This document shows positions 8,736 through 17,820 of a stretch of 60,542 nt of DNA, in pieces. A model generated the notes under the pieces. The model saw only the letters and a program-made list of their open reading frames with translations. It did no database searches and was not told where the DNA came from. Position numbers and translations under genes: made by a program. The stretch comes from Ureibacillus yapensis (GTDB taxonomy: Bacteria > Bacillota > Bacilli > Bacillales_A > Planococcaceae). Where the stretch lies: assembly GCF_003515775.1 (NCBI RefSeq), contig NZ_QWEI01000008.1, forward strand, positions 1 to 60,542. The letters are read 5' to 3'. Each line of letters opens with the position of its first letter. Within the stretch, counting starts at the first letter, position 1.

Positions 8736-10481
8736 ATGCTTTATACAATTGTCAAACAGAACTCCTACCAGGATTCAGTTAACTTAATGCTTCTTACGAA
8801 TAAAATCTCGACTATGGAAGGCATTAACAAAGTTCAAGTTATGATGGGAACTCCTGCGAATAAAGATATCTTCAAGGGAGCTGGATTATATACAGATGAG
8901 CTTGAAGGTGCTGCTTCAAACGATATGTGTATCGTTGTTGACACTGATTCAGAAGAATTGATCCAAGCGGTTCTTGATGAAGTAGACAACTACTTAAACA
9001 ACCAAGCACTATCCAGCAGTAAAGAAGCTTTCGAAACTGTTCGTTCATGGGATAAAGCAACGGCTGCATTACCAGGTGCTAACCTTGCAATTATCTCTAC
9101 ACCAGGCCAATATGCGGCTGAAGAAGCTGAAAAAGCAATTGACCGTGATATGCACGTTCTAATTTTCAGTGACAACGTAGCTGTTGAAGACGAGCGCCGC
9201 ATTAAAGAAAAAGCGCATGAAAAAGGTCTCCTAGTAATGGGTCCTGACTGTGGAACAGCAGTAGTTTCTGGCGTTCCTCTTGCTTTCGCGAACGTTATGA
9301 AAACAGGAAAAATTGGTGTAATCGGAGCTTCCGGTACAGGTATTCAAGAAGTTACAACTGAAATTGACCGTTTAGGCGCTGGAATCAGCCATGCAATCGG
9401 TACTGGCGGCCGTGACCTTTCTGAAAAAGTCGGTGCGATCACAATGCTTGATGGAATTAAGGCTTTAGCACAAAACAGCCAAACAGAAGTCATCACATTG
9501 ATTTCTAAGCCACCTGCAAAAGAAGTTCGTGACCAAGTTGTTCAATTGCTTCAAAGCCTTTCAAAACCAGTTGTTGCGATTTTCCTTGGGGAAGAGCCGC
9601 ATAACCATGAAGGCAATGTTTATTATGCAAACACATTAGAAGAAACAGCTGCAATCGCTGTTGATTTGGTTAAAGGCAACCCAATCAAATCAAACTACAA
9701 CACATTGCAAGGTGATGTACCTGCTGTAGAGTTAAAACCTGAGCAAAAAACAATCAAAGGTCTATATTCAGGCGGTACATTAGGTTACGAAGCAGCTACT
9801 TTAATCAGTAGAGGCATTAACTTTGATAACTCTGGCGACCATGCGGAAGGTTACCTTCTAAATGCGAACGGATTTGAAGTGATCGACCTTGGTGATGATA
9901 TTTATACACAAGGTAAGCCACACCCAATGATCGACCCAGAAACTCGTATTCAATACTTCCAAAAAGCAGCACAAGATGAATCAACTGCAATCATCCTGTT
10001 TGATGTTGTTCTTGGATATGGTTCTCATGAAGATATGGCGAGCGCGCTTATCCCTGGCATCGAAAAAATCCAAAAAGAAGCACAAGCAAATGGCAAAAAC
10101 ATTTACTTCGTAGCAACTGTATGTGGTACTGACCAAGATCCACAAGGCATTGACGACCAAAAAGCGAAGTTGGCAAAAGCAGGCGTTATCCTGCGTGACA
10201 GCAATAACCAAGCGGTTCTAACTGCATTGGCAATGCTTGATATCACAATTGCGGAAGTACAAAAAGAAGTAGTTCCTGCAAAAGAAACTGCAACAGCTGA
10301 AATTACAGTTTCAGAAGCAATCCAAAAATTATTAACTGAAAAACCAAACGTAGTTAACGTTGGATTAAAGAAATTCACGGAAGCAATTACTGCTAACGGC
10401 GGAAGAGTTGTTCAGTATGACTGGCGTCCAGTTGCTGGCGGCAACCCAAGAATGCGTAAAGTTTTAAGTGTTCTTCGCTAA
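8736..10481 (+). CDS. allF: Oxamate carbamoyltransferase subunit AllF (FdrA)
   Basis: The 581-aa protein belongs to the FdrA family, related to succinyl-CoA synthetase alpha/ADP-forming acyl-CoA synthetases. It has CoA-ligase-like segments GVIGASGTG and SGGTLGYEA. In E. coli fdrA, ylbE and ylbF are reported as allFGH, together forming oxamic transcarbamylase, which converts oxalurate and phosphate to oxamate and carbamoyl phosphate. ATG 8736 is chosen: GAGGTG (8721-8726) is its ribosome site and overlaps the GTG that would give a longer frame. allG, allH and a carbamate kinase follow. Confidence 0.9.
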   Translation: MLYTIVKQNSYQDSVNLMLLTNKISTMEGINKVQVMMGTPANKDIFKGAGLYTDELEGAASNDMCIVVDTDSEELIQAVLDEVDNYLNNQALSSSKEAFETVRSWDKATAALPGANLAIISTPGQYAAEEAEKAIDRDMHVLIFSDNVAVEDERRIKEKAHEKGLLVMGPDCGTAVVSGVPLAFANVMKTGKIGVIGASGTGIQEVTTEIDRLGAGISHAIGTGGRDLSEKVGAITMLDGIKALAQNSQTEVITLISKPPAKEVRDQVVQLLQSLSKPVVAIFLGEEPHNHEGNVYYANTLEETAAIAVDLVKGNPIKSNYNTLQGDVPAVELKPEQKTIKGLYSGGTLGYEAATLISRGINFDNSGDHAEGYLLNANGFEVIDLGDDIYTQGKPHPMIDPETRIQYFQKAAQDESTAIILFDVVLGYGSHEDMASALIPGIEKIQKEAQANGKNIYFVATVCGTDQDPQGIDDQKAKLAKAGVILRDSNNQAVLTALAMLDITIAEVQKEVVPAKETATAEITVSEAIQKLLTEKPNVVNVGLKKFTEAITANGGRVVQYDWRPVAGGNPRMRKVLSVLR

Positions 10482-10548
10482 TCGAAAGAATTTAAAAATT
10501 TAAGGTCATCGAATGGCACGACCAATGAATGTTCAGGAGGAAAGCATA

Positions 10549-11832
10549 ATGTACGGACAATTTAAAACAATTGATGAAGCAAACAGAGCGGTAATCGATA
10601 AAGTTGTATCAGGCTCACCATTTTTAGTGGATGTTGTTCCAGCTAAATCTGTTATCGAAGAATTAAACGGTAAAGCATTACTTCATGCAGGACCACCTAT
10701 TAAATGGGAAAACATGACAAGCCCAATGCAAGGTTCTTGTATTGGAGCTGCATTATTCGAAGGTTGGGCATCCAACGCTGATGAAGCTAGAACAATGCTT
10801 GAAAACGGAGAAGTGGAATTCATTCCATGTCACCACGTAAACGCAGTTGGACCGATGGGTGGTATTACATCCGGAAACATGCCGGTTCTTGTAGCGGAAA
10901 ATCGTGATGGCGGAAATTTCGCATATTGCACAATGAATGAAGGTATCGGTGCGGTTCTTCGTTTCGGTGCTTACTCTGATGAAGTAATCAACCGTCTTGG
11001 ATGGTTCAGAGATGTACTTGGCCCAACACTTTCTAAAGCAATTAAAGTGAAAGGCGACGGCCTTAACGTAAACGTTATGATGGCAAAAGCAATCACAATG
11101 GGTGACGAGTTCCACCAACGTAACATTGCTGGTTCACTTATTTTCCTAAAAGAAATCACTCCGTTCATTTTACAAACGGACGTAGATGACAAAGACAAGC
11201 AAGATGTTATTCAATTCTTGGCTGATACAGATCAGTACTTCTTGAACATTGCAATGGCTTCAACGAAAGCTGTAATGGATTCAGCAAGACAAATCCAACA
11301 TGGTACAGTTGTAACAGCAATGTGCCGTAACGGACATGAATTCGGAATCCGTATTGCTGGTATGGGTGACCAATGGTTTACTGCTCCAGTTAATACACCA
11401 CAAGGTTTATTCTTTACAGGCTATGATCAAGATATGGCTTGTCCTGATATGGGTGACAGTGCAATCACTGAAACATTCGGTGTCGGTGGTTTTGCAATGA
11501 TCGCTGCTCCTGGTGTAACACGTTTCGTAGGTGCTGGCGGTATGGACGATGCCGTTTCAACAAGTAACGACATGATGGAAATCTGTATCGACCATAACCC
11601 GAACTTCTCTATTCCTACTTGGGACTTCAAAGGTTCTTGCTTAGGAATTGACGCAAGAAAAGTTGTTGAAACTGGAATCGAGCCAGTAATCAACACAGGT
11701 ATTGCACACAAAGAAGCTGGTGTCGGCCAAATCGGTGCTGGTACAGTTCGTGCTCCATTAGCTTGCTTCGAAAAAGCGATTGATGCATACGCTGTGAAAC
11801 TAGGTCTAATTGAACCTGCGGTAAATGAATAA
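10549..11832 (+). CDS. allG: Oxamate carbamoyltransferase subunit AllG (YlbE, DUF1116)
   Basis: The product has about 427 residues and belongs to the YlbE/DUF1116 family, the second subunit of the AllFGH oxamate carbamoyltransferase. Glycine-rich segments (GPMGGITSGNMP, GIRIAGMGDQW) match the family. ATG 10549 follows AGGAGG (10535-10540) with 8-nt spacing. An alternative ATG at 10513 would add 12 residues and has a weaker site. Its stop overlaps the start of allH by 8 nt, indicating translational coupling. Confidence 0.9.
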   Translation: MYGQFKTIDEANRAVIDKVVSGSPFLVDVVPAKSVIEELNGKALLHAGPPIKWENMTSPMQGSCIGAALFEGWASNADEARTMLENGEVEFIPCHHVNAVGPMGGITSGNMPVLVAENRDGGNFAYCTMNEGIGAVLRFGAYSDEVINRLGWFRDVLGPTLSKAIKVKGDGLNVNVMMAKAITMGDEFHQRNIAGSLIFLKEITPFILQTDVDDKDKQDVIQFLADTDQYFLNIAMASTKAVMDSARQIQHGTVVTAMCRNGHEFGIRIAGMGDQWFTAPVNTPQGLFFTGYDQDMACPDMGDSAITETFGVGGFAMIAAPGVTRFVGAGGMDDAVSTSNDMMEICIDHNPNFSIPTWDFKGSCLGIDARKVVETGIEPVINTGIAHKEAGVGQIGAGTVRAPLACFEKAIDAYAVKLGLIEPAVNE

Positions 11833-12724
11833 TTTGACTCTTTTTGGAGAGGGCTATAGCTATCTAGTTCCTCTCCTTCTTAATAAAAGCGGAAATGGAT
11901 TTATTCATAGCCGTTTTGCCAATGGCTTTAATATTAAGCTCGGAGACTCTCTCGTCTTTATTGGAACGAACAAAAACGGTCTGCTTCCATTTGGGATACA
12001 CCTTGGAGAAGCTGAGACTAGAACTGCGGTTTCCTCTGTAAATAATAGTGATTCGGCAGTATGGAATCAAAAAACGAATTCCCTCGAATTTCAAACATTT
12101 ACAATTAGCTTGGAAAAAGCCAAACAATATAAAACGGTATTAACAAAGCTGAAAAGCGAACAAGTTTTTGATAGAAGTTTTGAACTGTTTTATTCTCATT
12201 TAAAAACCATAAATGAACAAACCGGTTTAGACGTTTCAATTCGTGATTTTATTGATAAGTTTCAGGCAGATTGTGAACAAAATTGGCTTGGTGTTGAATC
12301 TTATTTGATCATGTTGATAAAAGCCGCCAAAACAAGTGATGAGTTGTTAATGGACAAAGCTCTCCGATACTTTCTTGGGAGAGGAAATGGCTTAACTCCA
12401 TCAGGAGATGATATGATTGTAGGACTGCTTGCTTTTGATGCCGTTTCAGGTTTTCTATCCACTCGGTTTTACGAAAAGCTTTCTGAACTCATTGAAGGTG
12501 AATCGATTACGACAGATGTGGCAAAAGAATACTTGCGATATGCACTAAAACAAGAATACAGCTCGACAGTTTCGGATATGGTCAATGCGCTTGCCAGCGG
12601 AAATGATTCCAACTTCAAGCAAGTTTTTCGGAACTTGCTGGGCGTTGGACACAGTTCAGGGCTTGATACGTTAATGGGAATTCTAATTGGAATGATCACT
12701 TCTAAAACAACTACAAATAATTAG
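11825..12724 (+). CDS. allH: Oxamate carbamoyltransferase subunit AllH (YlbF/DUF2877)
   Basis: This 299-aa protein of the DUF2877 family is the third subunit of the AllFGH enzyme. The conserved segment LGRGNGLTPSGDDMIVG, near residue 185, is the family hallmark, as is VGHSSGLDTLMG near the end. It overlaps allG by 8 nt (start within the last codons) and is followed 28 nt later by carbamate kinase, so the three subunits and the kinase should be made together. Confidence 0.88.
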   Translation: MNNLTLFGEGYSYLVPLLLNKSGNGFIHSRFANGFNIKLGDSLVFIGTNKNGLLPFGIHLGEAETRTAVSSVNNSDSAVWNQKTNSLEFQTFTISLEKAKQYKTVLTKLKSEQVFDRSFELFYSHLKTINEQTGLDVSIRDFIDKFQADCEQNWLGVESYLIMLIKAAKTSDELLMDKALRYFLGRGNGLTPSGDDMIVGLLAFDAVSGFLSTRFYEKLSELIEGESITTDVAKEYLRYALKQEYSSTVSDMVNALASGNDSNFKQVFRNLLGVGHSSGLDTLMGILIGMITSKTTTNN

Positions 12725-12752
12725 ACTTACAACAAGATTAAGGAGTGTTTAT

Positions 12753-13691
12753 ATGAGTAAAGTCGTTCTAGCGATTGGCGGTAACGCAATCATCAAAGAA
12801 GGTCAAAAAGGTACAATTGAAGAGCAACGTGAAAACCTTGTGGAAAGCTCTAAACCTGTTCTAGACTTAATGGAACAAGGTCATACAGTTGTTATTACAC
12901 ACGGAAACGGACCACAAGTTGGTAATACATTAATTAGAGGGGAAATGGCGAAATCAGTTATTCCAGAGTATCCTTTAGATGTATATGGTGCTGAAACTCA
13001 AGGTAACTTAGGTTATTTAATTCAACAAATCTTTAAAAACGAAATGACTTCACGCAATATTAACAAAACAATTGCTACAGTTGTAACGCAATCAGTTGTT
13101 TCTAAAGAAGATCCAGCATTCGAAAACCCAACAAAACCAATTGGGCCATTTTATTCAAAAGAAGAAATGGAAAAAATTACAGCTGAGCAAAACCTGACAT
13201 TTGTTGAGGATGCTGGTCGCGGATACCGTCGTGTTGTTGCATCTCCAAAACCAGTTCGTATTGTAGAAAAAGAAGCAATCGAAACTTTACTTAACAATGG
13301 TATTTCAGTTGTTTCTACTGGTGGCGGTGGTATCCCTGTCATCGAAAACGAAGGGAAAATCGAAGGAATCGAAGCTGTAATCGATAAAGACTTCGCAAGT
13401 GCTTTACTTGCTGCTGATATCAATGCAGATTTCCTATTCATTTTAACTGGTGTAGAACAAGTTGCGATCAACTTCGGTAAACCAAATCAACAAAACCTTT
13501 TAGAAATGACAATTGATGATGCGCTTCGCTATTTAGAGGAAGGACAATTCCCGAAAGGAAGCATGGGTCCTAAAATCGAAGCAGCGATTTTATTCCTGCA
13601 AAAAGGCGGAAAAAATGTCATCATCACTTCCATGGATAAACTTCAAGATGCGCTTGAAGGAAAAACTGGTACTCGTATTGTAAATAACTAA
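12753..13691 (+). CDS. arcC: Carbamate kinase
   Basis: The 312-aa enzyme converts carbamoyl phosphate plus ADP to ATP, ammonia and CO2. The N-terminus (VLAIGGNAI), HGNGPQVG and the STGGGGIPV segment are typical of carbamate kinases of the amino-acid kinase fold. Here it takes carbamoyl phosphate made by AllFGH, giving one ATP per allantoin (the role called AllK in E. coli). There is no arginine deiminase operon around it. AAGGAGTG precedes the ATG, and a terminator-like hairpin follows. Confidence 0.94.
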   Translation: MSKVVLAIGGNAIIKEGQKGTIEEQRENLVESSKPVLDLMEQGHTVVITHGNGPQVGNTLIRGEMAKSVIPEYPLDVYGAETQGNLGYLIQQIFKNEMTSRNINKTIATVVTQSVVSKEDPAFENPTKPIGPFYSKEEMEKITAEQNLTFVEDAGRGYRRVVASPKPVRIVEKEAIETLLNNGISVVSTGGGGIPVIENEGKIEGIEAVIDKDFASALLAADINADFLFILTGVEQVAINFGKPNQQNLLEMTIDDALRYLEEGQFPKGSMGPKIEAAILFLQKGGKNVIITSMDKLQDALEGKTGTRIVNN

Positions 13692-14005
13692 GAATTATTA
13701 GATTGCCCTATCACTGATCTATTAATCATATCAAGAGGCTGGTGCCGCTCCTTATTAAAGGTTGCGGCATCAGTGCTTTTGTGTTTTTAGCGTTTTTTAG
13801 GATTCTTGAGCAAATCATTCAGTTCTTGATTTATCATCATTGTCCCCACATCTATACATACTACATATTGTTATATTAGCAGCCAGAAATATATCCGGAA
13901 AATCAATAGAATGGCTAAGCTCACATTTAAAATATCAGAATTAAAAGATTATAATCTTCAAAACTTGTATAATAATGACATAACGATAAGGCAGGAGATG
14001 TCTAT
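13692..14005. other. Intergenic region between carbamate kinase and second M20 gene
   Basis: It contains the imperfect terminator hairpin at 13741-13780 and then AT-rich sequence without a clear gene. A ribosome site (AGGAGATG) precedes the next ATG. Confidence 0.5.
13741..13785 (+). terminator. Probable terminator of the allantoin operon
   Basis: GGTGCCGC-TCCTT pairs imperfectly with AAAGG-TTGCGGCATC and is followed by a T-rich stretch. Confidence 0.6.
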
Positions 14006-15262
14006 ATGGATCGTAAGGAACGGTATCAACTACTTTTTGATAAAATCAGTCAATATAACTCAGGTGAAAAAGGAATCACGAGGGTAGCATATACAAATGA
14101 AGAGCAGGCTTGTACACAAGCTTTTATGCGTATGTGTAAAGCAGAGGGATTGGATATCCGGATGGACCAGTGCGGAAACGTCATAGCAAGAAGAGAAGGC
14201 AGAATAAAAGGGCTTCCGCCTGTGTTAATGGGATCTCATTTGGATACGGTTTATCAAGGCGGCAAATATGACGGAACAGTCGGTGTTACCGCCGCGCTGG
14301 AAGTTGTGAAAAGGCTCAACGAAAAGGGAATCGAAACCGATCATCCCATCGAAGTCATTTCATTTGCCTGTGAAGAATCTTCCCGTTTTGGTGTATCAAC
14401 CTTGGGAAGTAAAGCGATGGCCGGTTCATTTGATAAGGAGAAGGTTAGATATTTAAAGGACCGTAATGGCGTAACATTGGAAGAGGCGCTTTCTTTGTGC
14501 GCATTTGAAATTGATAGCGTCCATCAAGCAAGCAGGGAAGATGAAAATATAAAGGCCTTTTTCGAATTGCATATAGAGCAAGGTCCAGTACTGGAAAACG
14601 AAAATAAAAAGATTGGCATTGTTACCGGCATAGCAGCTCCCGTCAGATTTTCCATAAAAATAGCAGGAACCCCTTCACATTCCGGCACAACTCCGATGAA
14701 TATGAGGAAAGACGCTCTTCTAGGTGCATCTGAAATAGCACTGGAACTGGAAAAGGTCGCTTTAAGCGAGCAAAGCTGCGGAACGGTCGCTACTGTTGGA
14801 GTCCTTGATATTCAAGCGGGTGCGATGAACGTAGTTCCTGGTGAAGTGGAAATCAAGGTTGATATTCGGGGGACTTCAGTCGACTCAAGACAGCGGGTGT
14901 TGGACCATCTTAAACGAACAATCGAATTGGTTGAACGAACTAGAAATCTGGAAATCATCAGCCAGGAAATAATTTCCGAGGAACCGGTATTGTTATCCGC
15001 TGAAATTATTGAGACGATGGAAACAATTTGCAAAGAGCAGGATATTCCCTACAAAATGATGCCGAGTGGAGCTGGACATGATGCCATGAACATGGTAAAG
15101 CTATGCCCTACTGGACTGATTTTTGTTCCTTCTGTTGATGGTCTCAGCCACCATCCGGAAGAACATACCGATTTGGATGATCTATTAATAGGCATTGATG
15201 TATTGGAGCAAATCGTCATTCATTATTCCAAAATGGATTCGAAGATCAAGGAAAACGTTTAA
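14006..15262 (+). CDS. M20-family Zn hydrolase (allantoate/ureidoglycolate/N-carbamoyl-amino-acid amidohydrolase)
   Basis: This is a 418-aa second member of the allantoate amidohydrolase/carbamoylase subfamily. Ligand motifs are GSHLDTVYQGG, KYDGTVG, CEESSRF and LHIEQG, with the dimerisation-domain signature SHSGTTPM and a late SGAGHDAMNM. It differs from AllC at the diagnostic EEEGSRFPYSFWG stretch (here CEESSRFGVSTLG), so it is probably not a plain AllC duplicate. It could act on ureidoglycolate, N-carbamoyl amino acids or oxalurate-like ureides. It is separated from the carbamate kinase by a terminator and has its own strong terminator. Confidence 0.85.
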   Translation: MDRKERYQLLFDKISQYNSGEKGITRVAYTNEEQACTQAFMRMCKAEGLDIRMDQCGNVIARREGRIKGLPPVLMGSHLDTVYQGGKYDGTVGVTAALEVVKRLNEKGIETDHPIEVISFACEESSRFGVSTLGSKAMAGSFDKEKVRYLKDRNGVTLEEALSLCAFEIDSVHQASREDENIKAFFELHIEQGPVLENENKKIGIVTGIAAPVRFSIKIAGTPSHSGTTPMNMRKDALLGASEIALELEKVALSEQSCGTVATVGVLDIQAGAMNVVPGEVEIKVDIRGTSVDSRQRVLDHLKRTIELVERTRNLEIISQEIISEEPVLLSAEIIETMETICKEQDIPYKMMPSGAGHDAMNMVKLCPTGLIFVPSVDGLSHHPEEHTDLDDLLIGIDVLEQIVIHYSKMDSKIKENV

Positions 15263-15288
15263 TCGCCTGTAACGAGGCAAATTGGCTT

Positions 15289-15324
15289 GGAGAGTGGCAT
15301 TTAAAATGCCATTCTCCTTTTTTT
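15289..15324 (+). terminator. Terminator after the second M20 gene
   Basis: A 13-bp stem (15289-15301 with 15305-15317, one G-T pair) is followed by seven T residues. It also separates this gene from the convergent operon. Confidence 0.9.
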
Positions 15325-15327
15325 AAC

Positions 15328-16479
15328 CTATAACTCCAATTTCTCAACTAAAGGAATGCCAATTTTCATAAGCAGGAAAGAGAGGGTTTTCCAAAATAGC
15401 CTCTTGCTAAAAGGCAAGTGGTTCACATATAAGGCGGTATATTCAGGGGTTCCTTCGCCGCTTCTTGCTTTTTTGAATTGTCCGGCTCCCGCGCTTTGGT
15501 GATATAAAAAGCCGTTTTCAAGTGCCAGCTTTGTGTTTAAGTGCCTTAATGCCCGATAGAGCTGATATTGCGGGAACAATGAAAGGTTGTAGCCATAAAT
15601 TGGGTTCGTCATCATACCCGATACCACGAAAGTACCGGAAACGGCCTCCAATTGCCCGTTTATTTTCACACCCTGAAAAATTAACAAGTCATCCTTCAGC
15701 ATTTTTTCTATAAATTGCTCCGTAAATTGAGGATTCAAAGCCGAATACTTGTCTATGTATAATTGATGATAAAGCTCGACAATGCGCCCAATATCTGCAT
15801 AATTAAAATCTTCATGAGAGATAACCTTCATATCATCCGTTATACACTTTTCATCCTGCTTCCGATTTTTTCTCTCTTTTTTCGTTGGCGAATTTAATCG
15901 ATCAACCGTTGAAATGTAGATATACCGGCTAGGCAGCAGATGAAACCCTTCTTTTTGGAAAGCCTTCATCATGCCCCCATGGCAAATCTCATTTATTGAA
16001 CGAAAACCCAGTTGGTGCGCTGGATAGTGTTTCAACAGCAGCTCTTTTATTAAAAGGATTTCTCCCGATGTTAAGGGCAAAATTAAATTGGTAGATAAGC
16101 AATAATTGTTGATATAAACAATTTTATTGATTTCCATTTTTTTCGCTAACATGCCGATACCATCAAGAAGAATTTTTAATAACATTCTTAATGGTTTGGG
16201 AGAAACAAAGCGCAATTCTTCCTTGGCGTAGGAAATGTAATGAGTATACGGGGAGCAAACATAGGAGTTTTGGTAAGCCTCATCATTTACCGTGCAAGGA
16301 ATTAACTTGCGCCCGATGCCGACAAAAATCACTTCTGTTTCCACGTTTTGAATATAAGCGCCCGTATTTTCGATAAACTCCTCAAAATATGCTTTTAAAA
16401 AAGAACCATTTTCATAGTAATGCCAGTCAAGCTCGTGCATATTCTCTTGGTTGAAAAGAATTGATTTATGAGTTTGCAT
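15328..16479 (-). CDS. GNAT-fold acyltransferase, last gene of the six-gene operon
   Basis: The 383-aa protein has a poorly conserved N-terminal half and a C-terminal half resembling GNAT acyltransferases of the peptidoglycan/FemAB-like type (roughly residues 220-370; SGTFVVSGMMTNPIYGYN and HQSAGAGQFKKARSGEG). It would transfer an acyl group, or an amino-acyl group from a thioester, to a small acceptor. The start overlaps the adenylate-forming gene by 14 nt, so the two are translationally coupled. No substrate can be named. It ends just before the convergent terminator at 15289-15324. Confidence 0.65.
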   Translation of the reverse strand: MQTHKSILFNQENMHELDWHYYENGSFLKAYFEEFIENTGAYIQNVETEVIFVGIGRKLIPCTVNDEAYQNSYVCSPYTHYISYAKEELRFVSPKPLRMLLKILLDGIGMLAKKMEINKIVYINNYCLSTNLILPLTSGEILLIKELLLKHYPAHQLGFRSINEICHGGMMKAFQKEGFHLLPSRYIYISTVDRLNSPTKKERKNRKQDEKCITDDMKVISHEDFNYADIGRIVELYHQLYIDKYSALNPQFTEQFIEKMLKDDLLIFQGVKINGQLEAVSGTFVVSGMMTNPIYGYNLSLFPQYQLYRALRHLNTKLALENGFLYHQSAGAGQFKKARSGEGTPEYTALYVNHLPFSKRLFWKTLSFLLMKIGIPLVEKLEL

Positions 16480-17803
16480 TTTTCATATCCTCTGTAATGG
16501 GCATTTTATTTTCAATTCGCTTTTGTTTCGCTAAGCGATCTTTTTCTTCGTATGGAGCGAAAGTGATGCGTGGGCATTGAACGGTTTGCTGCAAATAGGA
16601 CAGTAAATTGGATGCTATCTTCTGTTCGGTTTCCCTTCTTCTCTCTTCATCTACAACCAGAATTTGAACTTCGATTCGATCTATGGTGTGTTGAATCACT
16701 TTGTACTCTTTTATGTTGTCTGAGGCCGTGATGCAAGCGCGTCTTATAAAGTCAGGAAAGATATACTCTAAGTCATCTTGCTCTTTATTGTAAAAGATAA
16801 AAAAGTCATCCATACGTCCTTCAATTTGTTCGATGGCCAGCATTGGAGAGCCGCACGGACAAGGCTCGGATTTCAACGTTAATATATCATTCATCCGATA
16901 ACGAACAATAGGCTGGGTGCGTCTTCTGAAATCGGTAATAATCGGGTAGAATTTTGTTTTTTCATCATTCAAATATTCTTTTTCGATATAAACGAGATCT
17001 TCGTTTAAATGAATGGTGCCGTGGGAGCACGAACACCCCAAAAATCCCTCTGTACATTGATAAACCTGGTGAATCTTCTGTTGGAAAATCGTTTCGATGT
17101 ATACCTCATCCAAAGGATCCAGCACTTCAGCCATTGTGATGATTTTGATGGGCCGGATGTTTAGTCGATTTGCCTCAATAGCCTCTGTAATGCGCCTCAT
17201 CATGGAAGGAGGCGCCGCTAAAATGGTTGGCTGGTATTGTTCCAATCTTTTGATCTGAATATCATAGTGATTGAGCAAATCGAAGAAGGCAAATTCAATT
17301 TTTTTGTTTTCAACAGATTCATATAAATTGCTGTTTGCACGCAGAAAAAATGCGATTTTCTCTTTGTTGCTAAATCCATTCGGCAACAGTTTTGCTAAAA
17401 TGGTCCCCGCCCATGCGGCTTGTTCTTGTTCCGAAACCAGGAAAATGCCTCTGCTGCCTGATGTTCCAGAAGACAAACCTACTGTTGCGTTACTGATAGT
17501 GGGAGAGAAATCACGGTTTTCTTCTGCAGCAAGCGCAACTTTGTATGCCTCTTCTTTTGATACCCCTCTTGTGTTTAATGCATCGAAGTTATCCATCATC
17601 ATTTGCTTGTCCATAAAAGGATATTGAGTTAAATCCGATATGTTGCCAATATTCAACTGTCGATAATAGGGAGAATGATTGGCAATCCAGGTGAGATTCT
17701 TTTGCAAATGCTTGTTCTGCCACCTGCGAAAGCGCTGTGGAGAATACTTTTGAATTCTTTTTACTCGCAGGTAGTTCTGCAGGATTGTCGCTATTTTAAT
17801 CAT
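16466..17803 (-). CDS. Adenylate-forming enzyme, F390-synthetase/PaaK-like
   Basis: The product has 445 residues and belongs to the phenylacetate-CoA ligase/coenzyme F390 synthetase clade of adenylate-forming enzymes. The phosphate loop is SSGTSG (111-116), an adenine-region YQCTEG lies near 248-253, an RYR motif is at 301-303, and a zinc-type CPCGSP is at 315-320. A C-terminal QKRIENKM could carry the catalytic lysine. It should activate a carboxylic acid as acyl-AMP. Bacillales do not make F420, so F390 synthesis is unlikely and the natural acid is unknown. AGAGGT precedes the ATG, and the gap to the MBL gene is 17 nt. Confidence 0.8.
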   Translation of the reverse strand: MIKIATILQNYLRVKRIQKYSPQRFRRWQNKHLQKNLTWIANHSPYYRQLNIGNISDLTQYPFMDKQMMMDNFDALNTRGVSKEEAYKVALAAEENRDFSPTISNATVGLSSGTSGSRGIFLVSEQEQAAWAGTILAKLLPNGFSNKEKIAFFLRANSNLYESVENKKIEFAFFDLLNHYDIQIKRLEQYQPTILAAPPSMMRRITEAIEANRLNIRPIKIITMAEVLDPLDEVYIETIFQQKIHQVYQCTEGFLGCSCSHGTIHLNEDLVYIEKEYLNDEKTKFYPIITDFRRRTQPIVRYRMNDILTLKSEPCPCGSPMLAIEQIEGRMDDFFIFYNKEQDDLEYIFPDFIRRACITASDNIKEYKVIQHTIDRIEVQILVVDEERRRETEQKIASNLLSYLQQTVQCPRITFAPYEEKDRLAKQKRIENKMPITEDMKNANS

Positions 17804-17820
17804 TTGGTACCTCTTTTGCT

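Noticed and set aside
16466..17803. True coenzyme F390 synthetase or phenylacetate-CoA ligase
   Set aside because: Bacillales lack coenzyme F420, and no phenylacetate catabolic genes are present; only the fold and clade are supported.
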